Positions 61,778-64,000 of a DNA stretch of 64,000 nt are shown piece after piece. Numbering within the stretch: the first letter of the stretch is position 1; each line of letters starts with the position of its first letter. The translations under genes were made by a program, and so were the position numbers. The notes beneath the pieces are model-generated. The model saw only the letters and a program-made list of their open reading frames with translations, did no database searches and was not told the DNA's origin. Location of the stretch: positions 75,001-139,000 of the forward strand of contig CAJNDS010000050.1 in the NCBI GenBank assembly GCA_905221605.1, written 5' to 3'. The DNA is from Symbiodinium natans. Taxonomy: Eukaryota; Sar; Dinophyceae; Suessiales; Symbiodiniaceae.

Positions 61778-62197
61778 TTAGCGTTTAGGGCCAAAGTTTA
61801 GGGTTGAGGGCTCTCCATGGACTGCGGGGATTTGAGGGGGTTCGGGGACTAGGGCGCAGGGAAGTTCAAAGCAACCTGCGATCTGCTCTTGAATGCCCCC
61901 CAGAATTCTAAGGGGAGCCTGGGCCCGGAGCCATAGCTGTGCCAGTCTTTGACCTGAGTGCACTGCAGAGCCCAGGTCAGGGAAGTTCTGAGCCCGTTTT
62001 TGTGAAGGTGGAGGCTGATGGGAGGAGCCTGCCTTCTGGCATGGAAGAGACGATGGAGAGCCTACATCCCGCAGCAGCGCTGCAGCCCCCGTGACGTTAG
62101 GATACTGCGTTCGATCGACAATACGAAGCACGTAGCCCAGTCCGGATTCAGTTTCCGATATCATCATCGCCACCACCATCAGCATCACTGTCACCAT
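61778..62197 (-). CDS. possible exon(s), unidentified
   Basis: A minus frame of 139 codons (GLGYVLRIVDRTQYPNVTGA..., ...RLAQLWLRAQAPLRILGG). Its 5' end overlaps a CAT-rich triplet tract (62160-62245). Splice sites were not fixed. Confidence 0.3.
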   Translation of the reverse strand: MVTVMLMVVAMMISETESGLGYVLRIVDRTQYPNVTGAAALLRDVGSPSSLPCQKAGSSHQPPPSQKRAQNFPDLGSAVHSGQRLAQLWLRAQAPLRILGGIQEQIAGCFELPCALVPEPPQIPAVHGEPSTLNFGPKR

Positions 62198-62245
62198 CAG
62201 CGTGCACCGTCATCGTCACCGTGACCATCATCATCATCGTCGCCC
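62158..62245. repeat. (CAT/CAC) triplet tract
   Basis: ATCATCACCACC-type degenerate triplets over about 85 bp. Confidence 0.85.
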
Positions 62246-62912
62246 AAAGGTCTGTCAACGGTCACAGCTTCCTAGGGACCCGGCTGCCATGGGTTGATGG
62301 GACGCCTATCTTGGGCAGACTCTCCCATAAGCTCTCCGGTATAAGCTCAGCATCTACCTGTATAGACTGCATAGGGTTCAGGGTTTAGGGTTGAGGGTTT
62401 AGGGTTTAGGCCAAGGGACCATACACCCGATCATGCCAGCAGAACGCTGTCAACCTGCCCCTCCATGATCTAGGATTGGCTCCAAGCCAAGTGCAGCGCC
62501 TTTGCTTGCTCGGGTTCCCGTTGCTTGCTTTCGACTCGGTGCAGAAGAACATCACAGCGGCAACCATGCAGCCTTTTCACCAACTGCATGCAGCGTCTCA
62601 GTATCGCGTGTAGAGAAGGGTCCGGTTCCGTCAGCATCAGCAGGTCTTGCTCCGTCTCACTCCCGCGACCTCGCAGCTATCACTAATGCTCCGTACCTCT
62701 ATGCGGCCACGTCTCCAAAATATGGCCCCTTTCCGCATTATAAGGTGGCCCCAATGATTTAGGGTACGCAAACAGGGACCATGATCTTCTGCACAACGCG
62801 GCACGCAAAGACCACGAACCGCAGGGACCTCCCCATGCTTGCGAGACTGCGGATCGGCCGTAGCCAGGCCTCTCAGAATCTGTCATTCTCGCTCTCTGGG
62901 TGTCTCGTCGTG

Positions 62913-63013
62913 TTGGGATGTTCCGCTTGATACGAGCAGTCCTTAATAGGGATTATGATAAGGGGTACGATAATCCCTACGAAGGACTCCTAGGATAAGG
63001 GGGAGCATCCCAA
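62913..63013. mobile_element. MITE-like element, same ends as the oxidoreductase introner
   Basis: Begins TTGGGATGTTCC and ends GGGGGAGCATCCCAA, close to the termini of the element in 55804-55963. Both also share the phrases CAGTCCTTAATAG and AAGGACT. A minus-strand open stretch (MAFCYLAARPHRQRRLNERQ) abuts it at 63013-63120. Confidence 0.75.
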
Positions 63014-63427
63014 GCTGTGAGCTATGAGGGGACGTCCCATGAAGCCCTGTCTCTCATTCAACCTGCGCTGGCGGTGTGGCCTCGCTGCCAGGTAACAGAA
63101 GGCCATGCGCACCTCCAGAGAGAAAAGCACACACACACACACACAGAGAGGCCCGCCAGACCCGGGGAAATAGACCAAACGGGTGCCAACTGGCGCTGAT
63201 AGAGGAAGAACACTTGAAGAGAGGACCTTCCCTTCCTTCCCCGCCTTAAGGACGGGACCCCAAGCCGAAAAAACCAATATGTGAGAAAAAAAAAAGAAAA
63301 AAACACATCCCGAAGGCCTGGGGCTGCCCGGACCAGTTCTTCCACATGTATCTCCAGAGGCTTGGACGGCTGGCATTGACCTCACCAGGGTCTTCTGAGT
63401 ACAGTCTTGGGCCATCTCTTCAACATG

Positions 63428-63456
63428 ATGGGGGAGGGGGGGGAGGGGGGGGGGGT
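63428..63456. repeat. G-run
   Basis: GGGGGAGGGGGGGGAGGGGGGG type. From 63460 to 63560 the sequence has MITE-like phrases (GGGGTACCCTAAAT, AAAGGGACCC) but no clear inverted ends. Confidence 0.8.
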
Positions 63457-63612
63457 CCTGTGTTGGGGTACCCTAAATACTAAGGGGGCCGCCTTAGAAG
63501 AGCAACCTCCCAAAAAAGGGACCCGAACTTAGAGACGCCTCCACATGGGGGGAGCACGGCATGGCAGAGCAAGGCCCACGGAGGCACCAGCAACAAAAAA
63601 CAAGCAGATCCT

Positions 63613-63780
63613 GGGTTTAGGGTTTAGGGTCTAGGGTTTAGGGTTTAGGGTTTAGGGTTTAGGGTTTAGGGTTTAGGGTTTAGGGTTTTGGGCTTAGGGT
63701 TTAGTGGTTAGGGGTTAGGGGTTTGGGGTTAGGGGTTTGGGGTTAGGGGTTAGGGGTTAGGGGTTAGGGGTTGGGGTTTA
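63613..63780. repeat. TTTAGGG array grading into TTAGGGG
   Basis: About twelve TTTAGGG units, then nine GGGGTTA-type units. To its right, 63790-64000 is open on both strands and holds no decidable exon. Confidence 0.9.
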
Positions 63781-64000
63781 GGCCCAGATCCTGGGACGTT
63801 GGCAGAGGAGGCTGCGGCGACGGCGTACATCACCACATCCTCGGCAAAGGCACAGTGGCACACAAGTGGATGTCGAAGCTGGAAGGTGCCAAAAACGCCT
63901 TGCAGCACGTGTTCCCAACATGCGGCATGGAAGCCCAAAAAGAGCACGGATACCCTGCGAGCAAGGCTACTCAATATTGCAAGGGCCATGCTACACGATA

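Overview
This window is nuclear DNA from a eukaryote, almost certainly a dinoflagellate (Symbiodiniaceae-like). Three things point that way. Arrays of the heptamer TTTAGGG/CCCTAAA are scattered through the interior in both orientations. Every coding sequence I could resolve is cut into very short exons (23-140 bp). Where the reading frame can be checked, the introns mostly begin with GC, sometimes GA or GT, and end AG with the next exon starting in G. This is the unusual splice code reported for dinoflagellates. Gene calls were made by reading exons and joining them in phase. Long open frames here are mostly misleading, because low-complexity repeats stay open in several frames.

Almost all convincing exons lie on the minus strand, so the window looks like one unidirectional gene block read from right to left. 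In that order it contains: unidentified exons at 59-61 kb; a CEP104/FAP256-like ciliary tip protein gene at 57.8-34.3 kb; unidentified exons at 36-27 kb (downstream of CEP104 from 33.2 kb); then, after a repeat-rich zone, unidentified multi-exon genes at 12.1-11.1, 10.8-7.6 and 6.5-5.5 kb; a secreted-type protein at 4.8-3.7 kb; and a protein kinase running off the left edge.

The clearest gene is CEP104. I resolved about 30 exons covering its jelly-roll, coiled-coil, TOG and zinc-finger parts, ending in a stop at 34338. A complete five-exon Gfo/Idh/MocA oxidoreductase gene (359 codons plus stop) sits on the same strand inside one CEP104 intron, and a 3.4-kb transposon sits inside another.

The repeats are the second theme. 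Two copies of a large non-coding DNA transposon (13361-16349 and 37008-40423) lie in opposite orientation, each with terminal inverted repeats and an 8-bp target duplication. About a dozen MITE-like elements of 100-200 bp are present. One of them is intron 1 of the oxidoreductase and is flanked by a near-perfect direct repeat that carries both splice sites, as expected of an introner. Region 16.3-26.7 kb has few credible genes: it holds microsatellites, a 4-kb tandem array of proline-codon-rich units, a GC-rich block with a recurring GCATCATGAGCATCAGC motif, and an 830-bp GT tract. I saw no rRNA, tRNA, CRISPR or prokaryotic feature.
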